Assembly (NCBI GenBank): GCA_008638375.1
Contig: CM018038.1
Coordinates: 12,099,740-12,163,739 of the forward strand
Direction: 5' to 3'
DNA: 64,000 bases
Source of the DNA: Nyssa sinensis
Lineage: Eukaryota > Streptophyta > Magnoliopsida > Cornales > Nyssaceae
Part shown: piece after piece, positions 10,747 to 23,490 of the stretch
Position numbering within the stretch: position 1 is the first letter of the stretch
How the letters are laid out: each line of letters starts with the position of its first letter
The notes under the pieces: generated by a model
What the model was told of the DNA's origin: nothing
The model's database searches: none
The model's input: only the letters and a program-made list of their open reading frames with translations
Program-made: the position numbers and the translations under genes

Positions 10747-11894
10747 TTTAAGAAGTCGGTTAAATTGGGAGGGTTGGGGGTCAAGAATATGAGAAAATTT
10801 AATGAGACTCTCCTTGGGATATGGAGGTTTGGTGAGGAAACTAGTGCGTTGTGGAAGGATATTGTTGCGTCTAGGTACGGGAATGATAAGGGAGGATGGC
10901 AGTCGGGTGGGGTGGATGAGCCTTGGGGTTGTGGGGGGCAATTCTTAGGGGGTTGAGGGTTTTTTGGGAGTGTGTGAGATTTGAAGTTGGGGAGGAGAAT
11001 AGAATGAGGTTTTGGCATGATGTTTGGTGTGGTGAAGAGAGATTGAAGGAAAAGTTCATAGTTCTCTTCGGGTTGGCTAGTAACAAGGATGCATGCGTGA
11101 GGGAGTGTTTTGAGAGGAATGGGAGTGGTGCGGTGTGGTGTGGTGCCCGAAGTTCAGAAGAAATTTTTTTGATTGGGAGATTGAGGAAATGGAGCATTTT
11201 CTTCACTTGCTTCAGAGGTCCAATGTTACCATAGGTAGAGAGGACAAGATGATGTGGAGATTGCAAGGGAAGACTTTCTCAGTTAGGTCTTGCTATGGCA
11301 GGTTGACAAAGAGAGGGCAAAAGTTCCCGTGGGTATCCTTATGGCATTCAAGGGCCCCCACTAAAGCGGCTTTCTTTGTGTGGGAGGCTTCATGGAAAAC
11401 TATCTTGACCATGGAAAACTTACAAAGATGGGGATTCCATTCGGCTAATTGTTGTTGGCTTTGCAAGGTGAATCATATTCTTCTTCATTGTCCCCGGTTC
11501 GAGATTGTTGGGAGTTGATTTTCTCTATTTTTGGGTTATGCCAAAAATATGTAAAGGATATGATGTTTAGTTGGTCTGGTTGCAAAGTTAGGAACTTAAG
11601 AAGGACTTGAAAAAGGTCTAGAGATTGGCCCCTACATGCCTCATGTGGAACATTTGGAAAGAGAGAAACAATAGGGTTTTCAATGGGAAGGAGCTGTCAT
11701 TTATTGTGTTCAAAAATAGATTCTTGAGATTTCTATTTTTTTTTTTTTGTCAAAGAGGCATTTCCTGTAGATGCTAATTCTATTGTTGACTTTTTGGGGT
11801 CTTCGAGACTTTTGTAATTTCTTTTAGATTGTAATTATGGGAGTGCCCTGTGCCCCCCTTGGCACCTTTTATATATTACTTATCAAAAATAAAA
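10747..11894 (+). mobile_element. 5'-truncated LINE (L1-type) with 14-bp TSD
   Basis: Flanked by the direct repeat ATCATTCCAAAAAA at 10733-10746 and 11895-11908. Three plus-strand frames in succession encode the end of a plant L1 ORF2: LGGLGVKNMRKFNETLLG (about 10765-10820), then MRFWHDVWCGEERLKEKF (about 11003-11060), then a zf-RVT-like segment SVRSCYGRL, AAFFVWEASWKTILTMENL and CWLCKVNHILLHC (about 11280-11495). The 3' end has the T-rich, A-tailed finish typical of plant LINEs. ORF1, endonuclease and the RT catalytic core are missing, and frameshifts break the rest: a dead-on-arrival copy made by target-primed reverse transcription. Confidence 0.88.
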
Positions 11895-11908
11895 ATCATT
11901 CCAAAAAA

Positions 11909-13006
11909 CATTGTAGATATAAAATCAAATAAAGAAAAAGAAGAATAAAAATTATGTAGTATGCTTATCACTCAAATTCAAGGTAAGGACTCAATACAAA
12001 TTGACAAAGACGAGAGAATATCTAGAGATGGAAGAAAAAGAAACTAAAAGAGAAGCGTATAAAGAAGTTGATGGAATTTAATGATCCAAAAGACAAGGAT
12101 ATCCCTGACTTCAGGAAACAAACAGGGGCCCAACTAGAAGTCAATTACTTTGTGAATCAAATTTTTATATATGTTTTTTTTCTTTTTCACCTACTATATA
12201 TATTAGTTTCTTTCTATTAAGGCTTTTTAAATTGTTATTTTATCATATAAGTTTACCAGTGATATTTTAAATTATAATGCTCATAGTTCCAATCTACCTA
12301 TATGTATATGCATGGGATATGTGAATTTTATTTTAAAATATTAACTCATTTCAATTACATAATAATTAAGTTAAATGCATGTACAAATTGGAAGGATTAA
12401 AGTATATTAATTTACTATTTTAATCTTAGGATTGTTTGATTATTTATTTTAGATCTTCACTATTTGATTATTTTAGGATTCTTAGTATTGGATATGTTTC
12501 ATCAATCACAATTCTTTTTAATTATAGTTTCATTAATTATTTAGGCTGATAGCATGCATATTGTGCTGTATCAAAATATATAATAAACAGAAATTAACAT
12601 ACAGTGACATAGAATTCTCCATTCACTTCTTGGAGTTGAAATGACAAAACACAATGAAAAAGGAAATCAAAAAATGAAGGAAAATAACATGGGTGGAGTT
12701 GGAACTTAAAATCATGCCTCAATTGTTATGAATATATCTCAATTCATTTGAAATTACACAACCACCTGAATAATTAATCTAAGTTTTTCCATACTATTAC
12801 ATAAAAGATAGATATAAACAAAAAAAAGTACCGACATACCAGCCATGCTCTGAAACCCGTCATTTGCTTTTCTTGAGAAAGAAATTCCATGTTTTCGGCC
12901 TGCTTACAATCATTAGATCATGAAAGGCCACAGGATAACAGATCTTATATAACGACGCCATCTAAATATTTGAGGACTCTCAACCAAAAGCACATATTTC
13001 CATTGT
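11909..13006. other. Intergenic, includes mTERF 3' flank
   Basis: AT-rich, with no gene seen. The part near 12800-13006 lies just downstream of the mTERF stop codon and probably holds its 3' untranslated region. Confidence 0.5.
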
Positions 13007-14140
13007 TTATGAGCCCTTAACCATGTACAATTCACCAACTTCTTTTGAATAAGGGCAAACAAATTTCTCAACAAACTTCTTATCAGATATCTTGCAAACT
13101 GTAGTCATACTAGGGATTTTGAGAAGCAAATTCTTCCTTTCCAAAATCTCCAAAACCCGTAGACGTGGTTTAAGCCTGTGTTCCACACTGCAAATAAGCA
13201 ACTCTGGGTGATTAACAACAAATGAGATATCGAATTTCCCCGTGCTAAGGAGAATTTGTGTTACGTCCTTAATTTTCTTCTTTGACACGGCAAACACCTG
13301 AGGTACTCTCCTAAATACCGATAGAATGTCATCTTCTGAAAACCCCAAACTCCTAAAAAGCTCCAACTTGAGTTTCCAATTTTCTAGGGTCATTGAACTA
13401 ACGGCACGAATGGCATGAAGAAACATCTTGGACTTCCTATCCAACCCCATCTCGTCAACCTTCTTAACAAATTCCATGATGTTTTCTGGTTTATGCAAGA
13501 AAAATCTCGGGAAACTAAAGACATATCTGGTTATCTGTGACGAACTAATTCCACAGCTTTTCATTAATTCTATATTGGGTATCATAGTTTTCTCCAGATC
13601 GCGTTTCAAAAACCATCCAGAAAGTTTTAAGACCCTAGACACATCTAAATTTGAACCAAAAACACTCTTCAGAACCAAAAGTGATGGGCCAAGGCGATTA
13701 TCTGCGCTACGAGTTAAAATCCATGGGTCGGCTGAGATTATATCGGCAATATCAGTGCGAGAGAAACCCAAGTCTTGGAAAATTCTGATTTTGGGTTTGA
13801 TGGTACGGTCGAGATTTGCAGAGAGAACTTGGGGCACGCTTTTGATGACTTGCTCGAGATGGGTCTTCGAAAATCCACTTTCCTTGAGAAATGATAGTAT
13901 TGAATCGGTTTTTTCAGAGTTTTTCAGATATGTTACAACGGAGGAAACTTTCGAAGCGATTTCGGGAGAAAATTGGTGCTTATCAAGCAAGTAATCGGCC
14001 ACGGAAACAGCACATCTCTGATGCTCTGGTCGAGAAGAAGAAAAGAAGAGACAGAAATAGAAAGAGATATAGGGTTTGCGGGGACAAGAAGAGTTCTTCA
14101 GAGATTTTAAGATGAGTCTTCTGCAGATGTATATCGTCAT
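13007..14140 (-). CDS. mTERF-family protein (mitochondrial/plastid)
   Basis: A 377-residue intronless frame. Residues 1-40 are rich in Arg, Ser, Lys and hydrophobics (MTIYICRRLILKSLKNSS), as in an organellar presequence. From about residue 78 to 330 a series of about 32-residue alpha-helical mTERF repeats follows, each with the LG(F/I)S...I...(V/F)P..(L/F) pattern: GFSKTHLEQVIKSVPQVL, LGFSRTDIADIISADPWIL, CGISSSQITRYVFSFPRF, LGFSEDDILSVFRRVPQVF, with a final YVF/HPELL-type repeat near 305-315. Plant mTERFs wrap organellar nucleic acid and affect transcription, splicing or transcript stability; the target of this one is unknown. Length and single-exon structure fit the large angiosperm expansion often found in clusters, but no second copy is seen here. 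Confidence 0.92.
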   Translation of the reverse strand: MTIYICRRLILKSLKNSSCPRKPYISFYFCLFFSSSRPEHQRCAVSVADYLLDKHQFSPEIASKVSSVVTYLKNSEKTDSILSFLKESGFSKTHLEQVIKSVPQVLSANLDRTIKPKIRIFQDLGFSRTDIADIISADPWILTRSADNRLGPSLLVLKSVFGSNLDVSRVLKLSGWFLKRDLEKTMIPNIELMKSCGISSSQITRYVFSFPRFFLHKPENIMEFVKKVDEMGLDRKSKMFLHAIRAVSSMTLENWKLKLELFRSLGFSEDDILSVFRRVPQVFAVSKKKIKDVTQILLSTGKFDISFVVNHPELLICSVEHRLKPRLRVLEILERKNLLLKIPSMTTVCKISDKKFVEKFVCPYSKEVGELYMVKGS

Positions 14141-15980
14141 TTTCTTTTGGAGAGTTTTGGGGATATATTACGGATATACATATGTTAGCATATCAATCAC
14201 AATGGGAGAGTGCTGAGACGAATACTTGCCTGTGAACGTGAGGAGTGTCAAAGATTTTCACACATGCTATTCTTTCTCTCTACTCTTCTCTCTTCTGCGC
14301 TCCGACTGCTCTGGAATGTTTGATGCTGTTGCCCTAAACCTCGCCTGAGCTAGGGTTTTGAGCAAATCCAGATCCTTACTCGCTCAGATGATGCTGAGAG
14401 TCTGATCAGATCATCATAACATATACTAAGAGTCACAGGCCCAAACAGTTAGGCAGGCTTGTTCTACCTTATCTGGGCTTGCATTTTTAAGCCCATTTAC
14501 ATCAAGGGGAGTGCTATTGGAGCTCCCCATTCCACAACTGCACTCCAAACATATATTATTTAATTGCATCGTTTACGTAAAAGTTAAGAAAAAATAAAGT
14601 ATATAATTTATCATTAAATCCTAACTCATCAAATTCTTTATATATAAAATGACTAAAATATTCTTAAATTCCTAATCAGTTTATCACTTTAAAAGAGCAG
14701 GCGCATGAATAGGATACATTTTTCAAAAAAAATTTTAAGATTTTAAAATTCAATAACTTATAAATTATAAACTCATTTTTAATAAAATTTATATTTTTAA
14801 ACTCTAAAAATCAAGATTTATTAAACAAGATTCATATTGCAAATGAGATTTTTACAAAAAAAAAAATCGATCTAAAACTATAAAATTTCGTTTCAATAAA
14901 AGTGTAAAATTGTATATTGTTTTGTGAAAAACTCTATTCTAGTAAAAATGTAAAATTTTATATTTTCATAAAAATTGAGAAAAATCTTAATATTACTTAG
15001 TTTTATTAAACTTTTGTCACATGTTAAATGCTCAAAATTAACTTTCAAACATGTAAAAATTTGTCAAAAAAAAAAATCAATATTTACAACACGTGTGATT
15101 AAAAATATTATAATGGTAAAAGTGTAAAATTTCACACTATTAAAAAGTGTAAAAATTTACACTACAATTGAATCAAATTAAACCTCATCCATTGACACAC
15201 TAAAAGAATAAGAGAATATCATCAATTGTATTAAAAATCTACATGGAAAAGCAATCAGCCCATCACTTGGTTACAAGACAAAAAGAACATATCTTAGGAA
15301 AAAAAAAGTTTAAATAAAAAAATGATAAAAAATCACTTTGCCTATTGCACTAATGTGTTTCCTTGTCTTTTTGTCCACTGCCACGCGCATGAGGCATTCT
15401 CATCATCTCTCTATTGTTGCTACACATCAATGAATTGCGTGGCTAAGGATAACTCTGATGCATTTCTCAATACGTGGTTAAAAGGCTTCAACATATATAT
15501 TGGGTGCAACTGGTTCAACATAATGTATAAGGCTGTGCTTAAAGATGGGATCATGGGACGGTGCAACTGGTTCAAGCAATAATGGCAACCTCGTGCATTG
15601 CCTGTTAGTTTGATTTCTGAAATTTGGTTCTTTTGATACTGCCGCCTAAAAACCTCAAACTTCAGTGAAAGGTAAAAGTGTAATGGTTTACGGTGGTTGT
15701 CTTGGACAGCGCTGTTGGTAAAGAGGGAGGACGGAGAGAGAATGAGAATCAAAGAGAGAGAGTTTCTCTGAGAGGGGGAAAAGATATATGGAAAAAGGGA
15801 GACCAGAGTTGGGGGGAAAAATTAGGAAAGAAGGTTGTATGTAGGGTTAAATTATAATATGGGCATTAATATCATATATAAAAATTATTTAGTGTCACCT
15901 CATTTAAAATGGATCTCAACATACTAAACAAAAACCATTTGTCCTTTAACTCAAAAATGAAAATTGTATAGACTCTAACA
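14141..15980. other. Intergenic, mTERF upstream region onward
   Basis: 14141-14400 is the likely promoter and leader of the mTERF gene (pyrimidine-rich stretch around 14270-14300). 14560-15320 is AT-rich with repeated TGTAAAATTT-like words. No second gene could be supported; the short frames around 15320-15750 have no recognisable domain. Confidence 0.45.
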
Positions 15981-16336
15981 TTATGTTTGGATGAAAGAAA
16001 TTAGAAAGAAAGGGAAGGGAACGAGGAAGAAGAAGAGCTTATATCATGTTTGTTTTAAAAATTAGGAAAGAAAGAGAGGGAGAGCTTAACCCTCATTTAA
16101 GTAATTTTGTTATTCTTCCAAAAATTTACTAAATTTTTAATAATATCAATATTATCCTTAAAATTATAAAAGTCAAAATAAAAATGACACCTCTATCTTA
16201 AGGCATTCAAAGGGTATAATAATAAAATAATATAAAATCATTTCCTTTCCTTTCTCTCATTTATCATTCCTAAACAAGATGAAATGATTATATTAGTCTT
16301 TCTTCTCTTTTCTTGTCATTAGTTATCCAAACATAA
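15981..16336. mobile_element. Candidate 356-bp foldback/MITE element
   Basis: TTATGTTTGGAT at 15981-15992 is exactly inverted as ATCCAAACATAA at 16325-16336. The interior goes from purine-rich (AGAAAG) on the left to pyrimidine-rich (CTTTCT) on the right, so the two halves can pair. A clear target duplication was not found. Confidence 0.5.
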
Positions 16337-18522
16337 AAGAATGATTATTCTCTCATCTCATCTTCTTTCCTTCCTCTCATAACTAATACTCTCCTCTCAT
16401 TTCCTTTTCCTCCTACTTATTCAAATGAACTGTAAAGAAATTAAATATTTTTTAAAGAGACTTAAGACTAATTAACTCTATCTAATTCTCAAATAATGTA
16501 TTTTGGAATGCAATCGTATAGCGGAGGAGTGGGAGTATGATTTCTCTACATAAATATCACTTTTTTAAAACTTTAATAGCATATTTTTGTTTACTGACTA
16601 TTAATTTTAGGTGGTTTTAGAAAAAATAATTTAGTTGCTTCTAAAAAATTTTGATCTGCTCAACCCAAAACAACGTTTTGGACTGCAAATGAGGTTTTGA
16701 TGTACAAGTTGGTGTTTGACAAACACTATGCTTTCTAGTGAGGCCTGCTAAATCCCGATTGCAAAACACGGCTTTAGAAAAGCTAGAAGAACTTGCTTAT
16801 CTAAACAATTATGAAATTTTATAAGCTCTACTTTTTGGCCATTATTTGCACATTGCCAAATATATACAAGATAAAGAATAAAACAAACAGAAAAAAGAAA
16901 TTTATAATGAAAAATCATATGTACACAATTTTTAACAAACACTCAATTGACAAATTGACTATGTTATATTCAACTCTCTAGAATCTATTTTTTAATAATT
17001 ATTTTTTCAGAATCAATTCTTCAAAATTAGAAGCTCTCCCAAACAGGCCTTACGAAAGCAAAAATAAGTTTTGTAAGGATAGGGAATGGCTCATTTTTGG
17101 GTTTTTTTGTGAGCTAATGGGTTAACTTAGTTGGTTAGTTTTAAAGCTTGGCCCAGGTTGAACCCAATCTATGGTCACCCCAGCTAAAGCTTACCCCTGT
17201 GAATGTAATTCAGTCCATGTTATGAAATAATATTTCTCATGATGATATTTTATGTATATATATAATCATAAAATACTATGCACATAGTTTTGATGGTAAG
17301 ATTCGAATGGATTCTTTGAATCCTACATGGAGCATTTGATTTCAAAATGCATTCAAGATGAGCCCTGATTCCTCCTTCACAATCCTATTCCATAACCCAC
17401 CACCACCATTTCCCATTACACCTTGTTTGGTGTAATAGTAAAAGTAAAAGTTTGTGTTAGAACACAAGAAATTTTTATATAAATCTAGTTCATGAATCAG
17501 ATTAATCATTATCTGTCATGTGAATGAGTTGTCTGATTTTAAGGGAATAAAAATTTTTTTTTATCAAATTGACAGATTGTGATTAGTTTGTTCGTAAATT
17601 AAATTTATGAATCCAATCCCCTCAAAATTACTTTCCATAACATAAATTTGAATATAAAATTAGCTTGTTTGCACAAAATAATATAAAAATTAAGTTTATC
17701 TCTAATTGATTGCTTCTGACATCCCCGTGTAAGTAAAATGAACTGTTTATAACCTATTTTGAATTCAATTTAAAGTAGGATGATCATCAAGGCTAGTTAT
17801 AGCACATCATTTTTTGACTTTTACCCCTTTTTTCAATAGTTTTTTTATTATTAGGGGTTGCCTCCAATTTTTTTTTATATTTTTATAAGACTCTTTAAAA
17901 AAAAAATTTTTGCCCCCCTCAATGTATGGTCCAGATTCACCAATACTCTAATCCAATTTAAAACTGAAGGGCATGAGTGTATAGATGAATTTCTTCTAAA
18001 AATTTGTTTGTTGAGGGGAAAAAAGGGACTACAAAAGGATAGAAGTGCTCCTACTCATGATAGGGAGGAATCTCTTTAAATGGGTCTTTACATCATCTAC
18101 TCATGCACATGCCCCAAATAAAACACTAGTTTTAGAACTCAAAACTTCACTGCCAACCATCTTCTCCCCCACCCTATACGTCTCAATGATAATTATAAAA
18201 AGAAAACTAGAAAAAAGGACTCCCACTAAGTAAAATGATACTTCATGTTTTATATTGTATTTACTTAGCTTTATGCCTTTTCTTGCCCTGTATCCTTCCC
18301 GTCATTCCTTAATAAGGTAGGGTTGACAGTGATACTTAAAAGTGAGAAGTTATTTCATTAATTTGTCATATGCTTGAGATGATTTTTATGATTTTAATTA
18401 CACAATAAATTTTATGTAAATTTTATAAAATATTAAAATTATATAAATCATCACACTATTTGAGAACTGTTTCAATGCGTCAATCATTAAAACTGCTCAT
18501 ATGACATCTCAGCATTTTGATC

Positions 18523-18554
<32 letters not shown>

Positions 18555-19810
18555 GACAGGGTACACTTGAAAGCTTCCATGCAACTATGGAAGGTTGGAA
18601 ACAAAAGCAGAGAAGTATAATCCTAACGCAAGGTGTAGTGGGCAAGGGGGGACCATCCTCCCATGCTCTCAATTGCATTACTCCCTTCATTATGGCAAGC
18701 TCACTTTAACAACACCTATTCTTTAAATTCTTTAGGACTTTCGGCTTGCTTTTTTCTCTCAATGGGAGAGATTAAATTTATTGGATCTAGATTAATCCCC
18801 TTGCAAATTACAGAAGCGTCCCTTGTCCAAATTTTAATTTGCTTCTAATCAAAGCCATTGTCTTATTCTAACCAACCCTGTCATTATTAGATGGAAGCCT
18901 CTTAGGTAAGAAGGGTGCTTTAGTAGTTGTTTATAATCTGTGGGCAATAGCACTAGAGCAGAGTCCAAAGGCCACATTAGGAAAAAAATTTAGGGAAGAT
19001 TAAAAAATTTTAGGTTGGGTCAAATTTTTGGAGTGAAAAATGAGAGAGGTAATGGGATTCTTAAAGTTTTGTGAGAAGATTTTGGGATGTATCAAAATTT
19101 TTGGTGAAAAATGAGAGAATTTAATAAATAAAAAAAATTTGGCCGAAGTTAACTTAAGAAGAGTCAAAATTTTACATGTATGTTTTTTTTTTTCTAAAAT
19201 TTGAGGTGGCCTATGGCTCGGAACAATCTACCTCCGTCTTGGCACAGTAACTAGCATAGCATGGCAAATTCTACCACAGAACAGGTCATTCATAAAATAA
19301 TATTATTTAAATAAAATATTTATTTTTGATAGATGAGACTCAGCTTTTATTTTTTTCTTTAATTCTATTTGAAATATATTAAATGTACTATACATTATTT
19401 ATTATTTAATGATAAATAAATGATGTATCACGCATGAAGCATCAAGACGTATAGCCAATGACCCGGGTAAGATTGAATCATGAAACAGGCTCGTGGGCAT
19501 CAGCTTTTTCTTTATTTAATTTGTTTGGCAAGGAAGAAAAAAAAGAAAAAGTAAAGGCCAAGAAAAACCTCACTTGTGACCCATTTCAAAGAGGGCAAAA
19601 AGGAGGGTAAGAAAAACAAACAAACAGATGGTAAAGAGAACATATTAATAAATAAAAAAAAGTAACAAAGGAAAGCTGTCAATCCCTCCCTTGCTTTCTT
19701 TTAAAATCTATACAAAAACACCTCAAAACCCAAAGATCATTCATACAGCTCAACAGGCACAAGATCTAAAGTAAAGCATCGAGGAGACAGAGAAGAATTG
19801 TGAAGACACC
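16337..19810. other. Intergenic DNA, no gene seen
   Basis: AT-rich, with a (TG)n microsatellite at about 18529-18555 and degraded TE-like segments (about 17810-17930, 18980-19210). 19690-19810 directly precedes the next gene and should include its promoter and 5' leader. Confidence 0.5.
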
Positions 19811-20773
19811 ATGAAAGGAAGAGAAGGCAAAGGAACTCTTTCAGCAGATTTGTTAGTGTGTTTTCCTTCCAGATCCCATCTAACCTTAATGCCAAAGTCC
19901 ATTTGCAGTCCAGCAAGGCCTTCAGAACCCAACAAACGTCACCACCGCCACCACCACCTAAAGAAAACTAGCAACAGCGGCGGAGTTGGCCAAGCCAGCC
20001 CTCTTTTATGGGCCAAAACCAAGACAATGGGGGTAGAGATTTCTGAACCGACATCGCCAGAAGTCACCTGCGCTGGACAGATCAAAGTCAGACCCAAAGC
20101 CAGTTCATGCAAGAATTGGCAATCAGTAATGGAAGAGATCGAGAGGCTTCACAACAACAGAAAAAACAAGAAGAGACCTAATTGGGTCGAAGCTCTCGGG
20201 CTCAAGAAAGATATAATGCAATTCTTAACATGCTTACGAAGTATTCGATTTGATTTTCATTGTTTCGGCTCATTTCCTACGCCAGATATCACTTCGGATG
20301 ATGAAGAAGACGACTTTCATAAGGGTATGGAGAGAAGTGATGGCAGCGAGACTTCAAGAACTTTCTTCTCAAAATGGTTCATGGTTCTACAAGAAAACCA
20401 AAACAATGGATTTACCAAAGAAGAAAGTAGAGCGAGAGAGAGGTCTTGTGTTGATGCGCCATGTGCTCCACCATCAAATGCATTGTTGCTCATGCGTTGT
20501 CGGTCCGCTCCTGCAAAAAGCCTGCTGGAAGAGAGAGAGGACGAAGACGAAGAGGAAGAGGAAGATAAGGATGAGGATGAAGAGAGAGTAAAGGAAGAAG
20601 AAATGAAAGCAAAGTTTATGGTTGAAGAAGAGAAGAGGAAGAAGAAAGAGAACATGGTGGTGATGAGATATGACACTGATATTTACAAATTTTCATCTGA
20701 TATTGCAAAGGAGACTTGGGTTGTTGGTGGTATAAGAGATCCATTATCAAGAAGTCGGAGTTGGAAGAGATGA
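19811..20773 (+). CDS. Plant-specific 'protamine P1-like' protein
   Basis: A 320-residue intronless frame. The N-terminal block (residues 11-37: SADLLVCFPSRSHLTLMPKS then ICSPARP) and the His/Arg-rich segment after it (KRHHRHHHLKK) match a small family of angiosperm proteins annotated by similarity as protamine P1-like. A second conserved block, about 94-155, carries SSCKNWQSVMEEIERL and ALGLKKDIMQFLTCLRSIRF. Residues about 241-265 form an almost pure Glu/Asp run, followed by a Lys-rich KRKKKENMVVMRYD-type segment, and the C-terminus ends SRSRSWKR. No enzyme domain or signal peptide is visible. Mixed strongly basic and acidic segments would fit a nuclear or scaffold role, but function is unknown. 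The ATG chosen gives the family's usual start a few residues before the ADLLVCFPSR block. Confidence 0.8.
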   Translation: MKGREGKGTLSADLLVCFPSRSHLTLMPKSICSPARPSEPNKRHHRHHHLKKTSNSGGVGQASPLLWAKTKTMGVEISEPTSPEVTCAGQIKVRPKASSCKNWQSVMEEIERLHNNRKNKKRPNWVEALGLKKDIMQFLTCLRSIRFDFHCFGSFPTPDITSDDEEDDFHKGMERSDGSETSRTFFSKWFMVLQENQNNGFTKEESRARERSCVDAPCAPPSNALLLMRCRSAPAKSLLEEREDEDEEEEEDKDEDEERVKEEEMKAKFMVEEEKRKKKENMVVMRYDTDIYKFSSDIAKETWVVGGIRDPLSRSRSWKR

Positions 20774-20825
20774 TACAATGATCAAGGTGATTACTGCATT
20801 GCCGCACTTTTTGGTCCCAATCATC

Positions 20826-20858
<33 letters not shown>

Positions 20859-22681
20859 GATTTCTAATGTCTGATTTTCCTTTTGTGATCTTATATATCT
20901 TCTGGGTTAATTGTGTGAGAAATCCTAATCAAGCTACCTTTAGAGTAATTGTTGTTCATTTTGAAAATGTATAACATGTGTACAACTTTTCTCTCCTCTA
21001 TAAGTTCCATGGAAAACATTTTTGCTGCCATGTACATTTTGTGATATATTAATGTATTTTTTCCCTCAATTCAAATACATGTGCGTTGCAGAATGATTTG
21101 AGAGTTTGATTTGATAAAATTTATTTTACATGTTTTCACAGAAAACATGTTTTATAGGGTATGTATGAGTTGGTAATTGGTGATTATACATATTATGCTT
21201 ACTTAGTACTTCATGAGTTTAGAGTTGCATAATAGGATTGATACCTTGATAAGATAAATTTATTTGATATGTTCTAACCATACTTTTTGAAAAATCTTTT
21301 CACAGGGCATAAATCTAAGAACCAGGAAAAATAAATTACTTATTTTCGCAAAAATTGTTTTGAAACATTTCTAAAATATTTTGAAACGTCGGAAAATATT
21401 TATGGAAAAACTTTCTTCAAACACAAAGCAAAATTACAAGTAACACACTTCTCAATTCCCCACCCCTTAACTTTTATATACTCTTGACTATTTTTTTTTC
21501 TAATAACAGTGAACTTTCATTTTCTTTTTCCTACTGACCAAGTGACGTCTCATGTTTCTACATAAAAAACAAGTCCCGGTTTCAAGTTTTTCAACGAGAA
21601 ACATATTATACATTCACCCGTTGAATCAATCTGTCGGGTGGAGTCTCCTCACAACTAGCGGAGGACTCGGTTCTAATTCTAGTATAGATGTTTGAAATGG
21701 AACTTGAGGGAGGACTAGTCTAACCAAAGATTGGGACACACCCCCCATGACCAAAAAAAAAAAAATTGCTTGAATTGGATTTGATTAGGATTTTCAAAAT
21801 GTGGCCGTACCTATGGAACTGCTTGTGTAGTTTTTGGACCTATAAAAGTTAAATCCAATTCAATTTGCTTACTGTTGATATATATGAAGCTTGCAACCTC
21901 CCAACTCCAAAGCTTCATTTCCACTCCCTCAAATGCAATCGTAAGGTTCTCTTGAGATACATTCATTAATTTATAACATAATGTTATTTTAAGCGCGAAC
22001 TCATAAATTAGTGTTTTAAATATTGAATAGCCACAAAATTATAAATAATTTTTTCAAAATAAATAGAAACTTAATCTTAAAATCATCAATAACTAAAATA
22101 CTCTGTTTCACATGAATTCTAACTTACACTAACATTGCCCTGATTTATAAGTATGGAAAAAATTTCTTTATTTAGTACATTCATTAATGTGTAGGTATAA
22201 AAACAAAGTCATTAATGTGCCCAAAATTCTAGTTGTTTCATTCCAATTGTACAATCTAGCTATAATTAACCATGAGCCCATCCCAGTAAGCATAAAGCGG
22301 CAGTGAGAGACTGACAAAAGTAAATGGTTGAAAAACAGAGCATTTCTTAGATTAAATTAATTCTTTTTTTGTTGAAAAATTAGATTAAATTAACTTTGTC
22401 ATTAAAGTTAACATGACTTTGGTGTTGCAACTCGAAATATTTTAGCAAAGTTAATACAATAAAACTCTCTCTCTCTCTCTCTCTCTCGTTTGCTTTTTTT
22501 GTTTTACTTTTACTTCCTGTAATTACAGGAACAAAATCATTGTATGGAAAAATTACTGGGTGCTTGTAATAATTAATGGCTAATGATTGTGTCTTCTTGT
22601 TTGTGATTCTAATCACTTAATTAAGCCTTAATCACGCTTCCGTTCCCTCAACTGCGTAGAGAATGAAATTAGATTAACATG
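20774..22681. other. Intergenic DNA
   Basis: Begins with a 26-nt poly-T run (20826-20851) just after the gene. Otherwise AT-rich, with a (CT)n run at about 22467-22489. No coding evidence. Confidence 0.5.
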
Positions 22682-22686
22682 GTTAA
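22682..22686. repeat. Target-site duplication GTTAA (left)
   Basis: GTTAA directly precedes the left LTR and is repeated exactly at 30558-30562 after the right LTR. This is the 5-bp duplication expected from retroviral-type integrase. Confidence 0.93.
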
Positions 22687-23467
22687 TGATGCTGCATTTT
22701 TCTGACTTGCCGGAGATCCGTTCCTCGTCGCTATGAACTCTGAAAAAAGAGAGTTAGAGGGCCGCCGGGATGGCTCCGGCGGTAGCCACTCCGATGAGGA
22801 AGTTAGTCCATGGTCAGAGTTTTTATGGAAAAAAATTCTATGTCCAAGAATATCTCTCCTTTATGTGTACCTTGAAGGTGATATTTATAAGCTGATGAAC
22901 TCTTTCATTAGCTGTCATCAGGCGGTGGCCATTTCATGATGTCCATCTACGTCATTGTTTCCACTTGTTGTGCCGCTTTGCAGGGCTAAGGTTCACTGTG
23001 TGTCAGACGGTGACAGTTTCCATATTGCGTCATGCTTCCTTGTTTCGAGGTCGGAAGTCTATGAGAAGCGGTGACCAGTTCGGAACCCCTTCTTACAGAT
23101 CTTTTATTGTCCTTACTACGAGGTCTGTAGTGCACACCTCGGGAGGCCTACATCTGATGGCTTACCTCGGGAGGCCTACATCTGAAGGATTACCTCGGGA
23201 GGGCTACCTCTGAAGGCTTACCTCGGGAGGCATACCTCTGCAGGCTTAGCTCTGGAGGCCTACCTCTGAAGTCTTAGCTCTGCCATCTTTGCTAGCTATG
23301 CTAGCTCTGGAGGCTTGGCTCTGCCATCTCTGGAAGCACGTCTTTGCCACCTCGGGAGGCATGTTTTTGCCACCTCTGGAGGCGCTGGCTCTAGTGAGCT
23401 CTGACGAGCTCTGGATGCTCAGTACACGTGTCGTCCCCATAATGGTGGGGTATTTTTTGGCATATCA
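22687..23467 (-). repeat. 3' LTR of the gene-capturing element (781 bp)
   Basis: Same sequence as 29777-30557 as far as I can compare by eye; open frames in all three plus frames are identical between the two. Contains five copies of a 28-bp unit beginning ACCTCGGGAGGC at 23136-23275, followed by degenerate units up to about 23410. Ends TGATGCTGCA and CATATCA. Confidence 0.93.
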
Positions 23468-23490
23468 GCTACTCCCCCCGAGCCTCAGTT
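23468..23490 (-). promoter_or_regulatory. Polypurine tract next to 3' LTR
   Basis: The minus strand reads GAGGCTCGGGGGGAGTAGC immediately before the 3' LTR. The equivalent G-rich tract is conserved at 59600-59625 in the related element. It would prime plus-strand DNA synthesis. Confidence 0.75.

Noticed and set aside
13428..13994. 188-codon plus-strand frame
   Set aside because: Antisense of the mTERF coding sequence, whose repeat pattern on the minus strand is unmistakable.
15322..15752. Candidate small genes (86 and 110 codons)
   Set aside because: No domain, no homologous second copy in the window, and composition like surrounding intergenic DNA.
17117..17215. tRNA-like A and B box words (TTAACTTAGTTGGTTAG, AGGTTGAACCC)
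   Set aside because: No acceptor stem, poor spacing and no clear SINE body; could be chance in AT-rich DNA.
20317..20676. 119-codon Ser-rich minus-strand frame
   Set aside because: Antisense of the GAA/GAG-rich acidic tract of the gene at 19811-20773.
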